This document shows positions 20,478 through 20,540 of a stretch of 20,540 bases of DNA, piece after piece. Numbering within the stretch: position 1 is the stretch's first letter; every line of letters begins with the position of its first letter. The DNA is taken from the NCBI GenBank assembly GCA_964393335.1, contig CAYMTN010000081.1:1-20540 (forward strand), read 5' to 3'. A program made the translations under genes and the position numbers. The notes below the pieces were generated by a model. That model had not been told where the DNA came from and ran no database searches. It was given only the letters and a program-made list of their open reading frames with translations. Source of the stretch: CAYMTN01 sp964393335. Lineage in GTDB: Bacteria; Chloroflexota; Anaerolineae; Aggregatilineales; Aggregatilineaceae.

Positions 20478-20540
20478 TTACGCGTCGGCCTCGACCGGCA
20501 GCCCCTCCATCTGCATGATTTTCAGCGCGTTGGTCGTCGG
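20478..20540 (-). CDS. C-terminal end of an unidentified gene, partial
   Basis: The minus strand is open from the right edge to TAA at 20480-20478, giving 20 residues (TNALKIMQMEGLPVEADA at the end) with coding-like composition. It abuts the kinase stop with no spacer and no terminator hairpin between the two. Two convergent genes ending base to base is plausible here. Too little is visible to name a family. Confidence 0.45.
   Translation of the reverse strand, partial: PTTNALKIMQMEGLPVEADA

Noticed and set aside
1..20540. CRISPR array, insertion sequence, prophage, tRNA or rRNA genes
   Set aside because: No regularly spaced repeats, transposase or integrase, tRNA cloverleaf or rRNA-like sequence was seen on either strand.

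Overview
The window is ordinary-looking chromosomal DNA from a bacterium, of moderately high G+C (judged by eye, not computed). The gene content suggests a Chloroflexota lineage close to Anaerolineae: a sortase with a long Pro/Thr linker, a DUF6391-type membrane protein, a B-box zinc-finger membrane protein, an AIM24-type protein, a TIGR04337-type radical SAM enzyme, and a secreted type I pullulanase with tandem starch-binding modules. This placement is inference from family composition; there is no rRNA, tRNA or phylogenetic marker here to confirm it.

Layout. Left edge: the first 15 codons of a minus-strand gene whose N-terminus looks like pyruvate:ferredoxin oxidoreductase, behind a promoter framed by an inverted repeat. 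371-3642 (+): a tight four-gene run of HAD phosphatase, sortase, DUF6391 protein and DNA polymerase III delta (holA). 3771-4506 (+): a small GlsB/YeaQ-type membrane protein and a STAS-domain protein. 4739-5923 (+): glycine C-acetyltransferase (kbl). 6045-7493 (-): the radical SAM enzyme AmrS followed by a small alpha/beta protein. 7661-10938 (-): nadK, a B-box membrane protein and recN, ending in a clear intrinsic terminator. 10939-11368 is a 430-base divergent control region. 11369-12043 (+): AIM24-type protein. 12179-14125 (+): an ABC exporter. 14325-17735 (+): secreted pullulanase. 17834-19123 (-): PfkB-type sugar kinase with a 42-codon ORF directly upstream. 19323-20477 (+): Ser/Thr protein kinase with a C-terminal membrane anchor. 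Right edge: the last 20 codons of a minus-strand gene.

How the genes work together. Most are housekeeping (replication, NADP supply, DNA repair, threonine/glycine metabolism) or envelope functions (sortase, secreted pullulanase, exporter). I see no phage, transposon, CRISPR or defence island, and no single new multi-gene system. The strongest regulatory signal is upstream of nadK-recN: a 14-base site matching the Gram-positive/Chloroflexi LexA box at 13 of 14 positions, lying inside the 17-base spacer of a good sigma-70-type promoter. This would put nadK, the B-box protein and recN under SOS control. Other points worth a second look are a candidate structured RNA in the same intergenic region, an exact 40-residue-period duplication in the protein kinase, an insertion in the ABC ATPase domain, and a recurring extended -10 promoter element in front of several genes.
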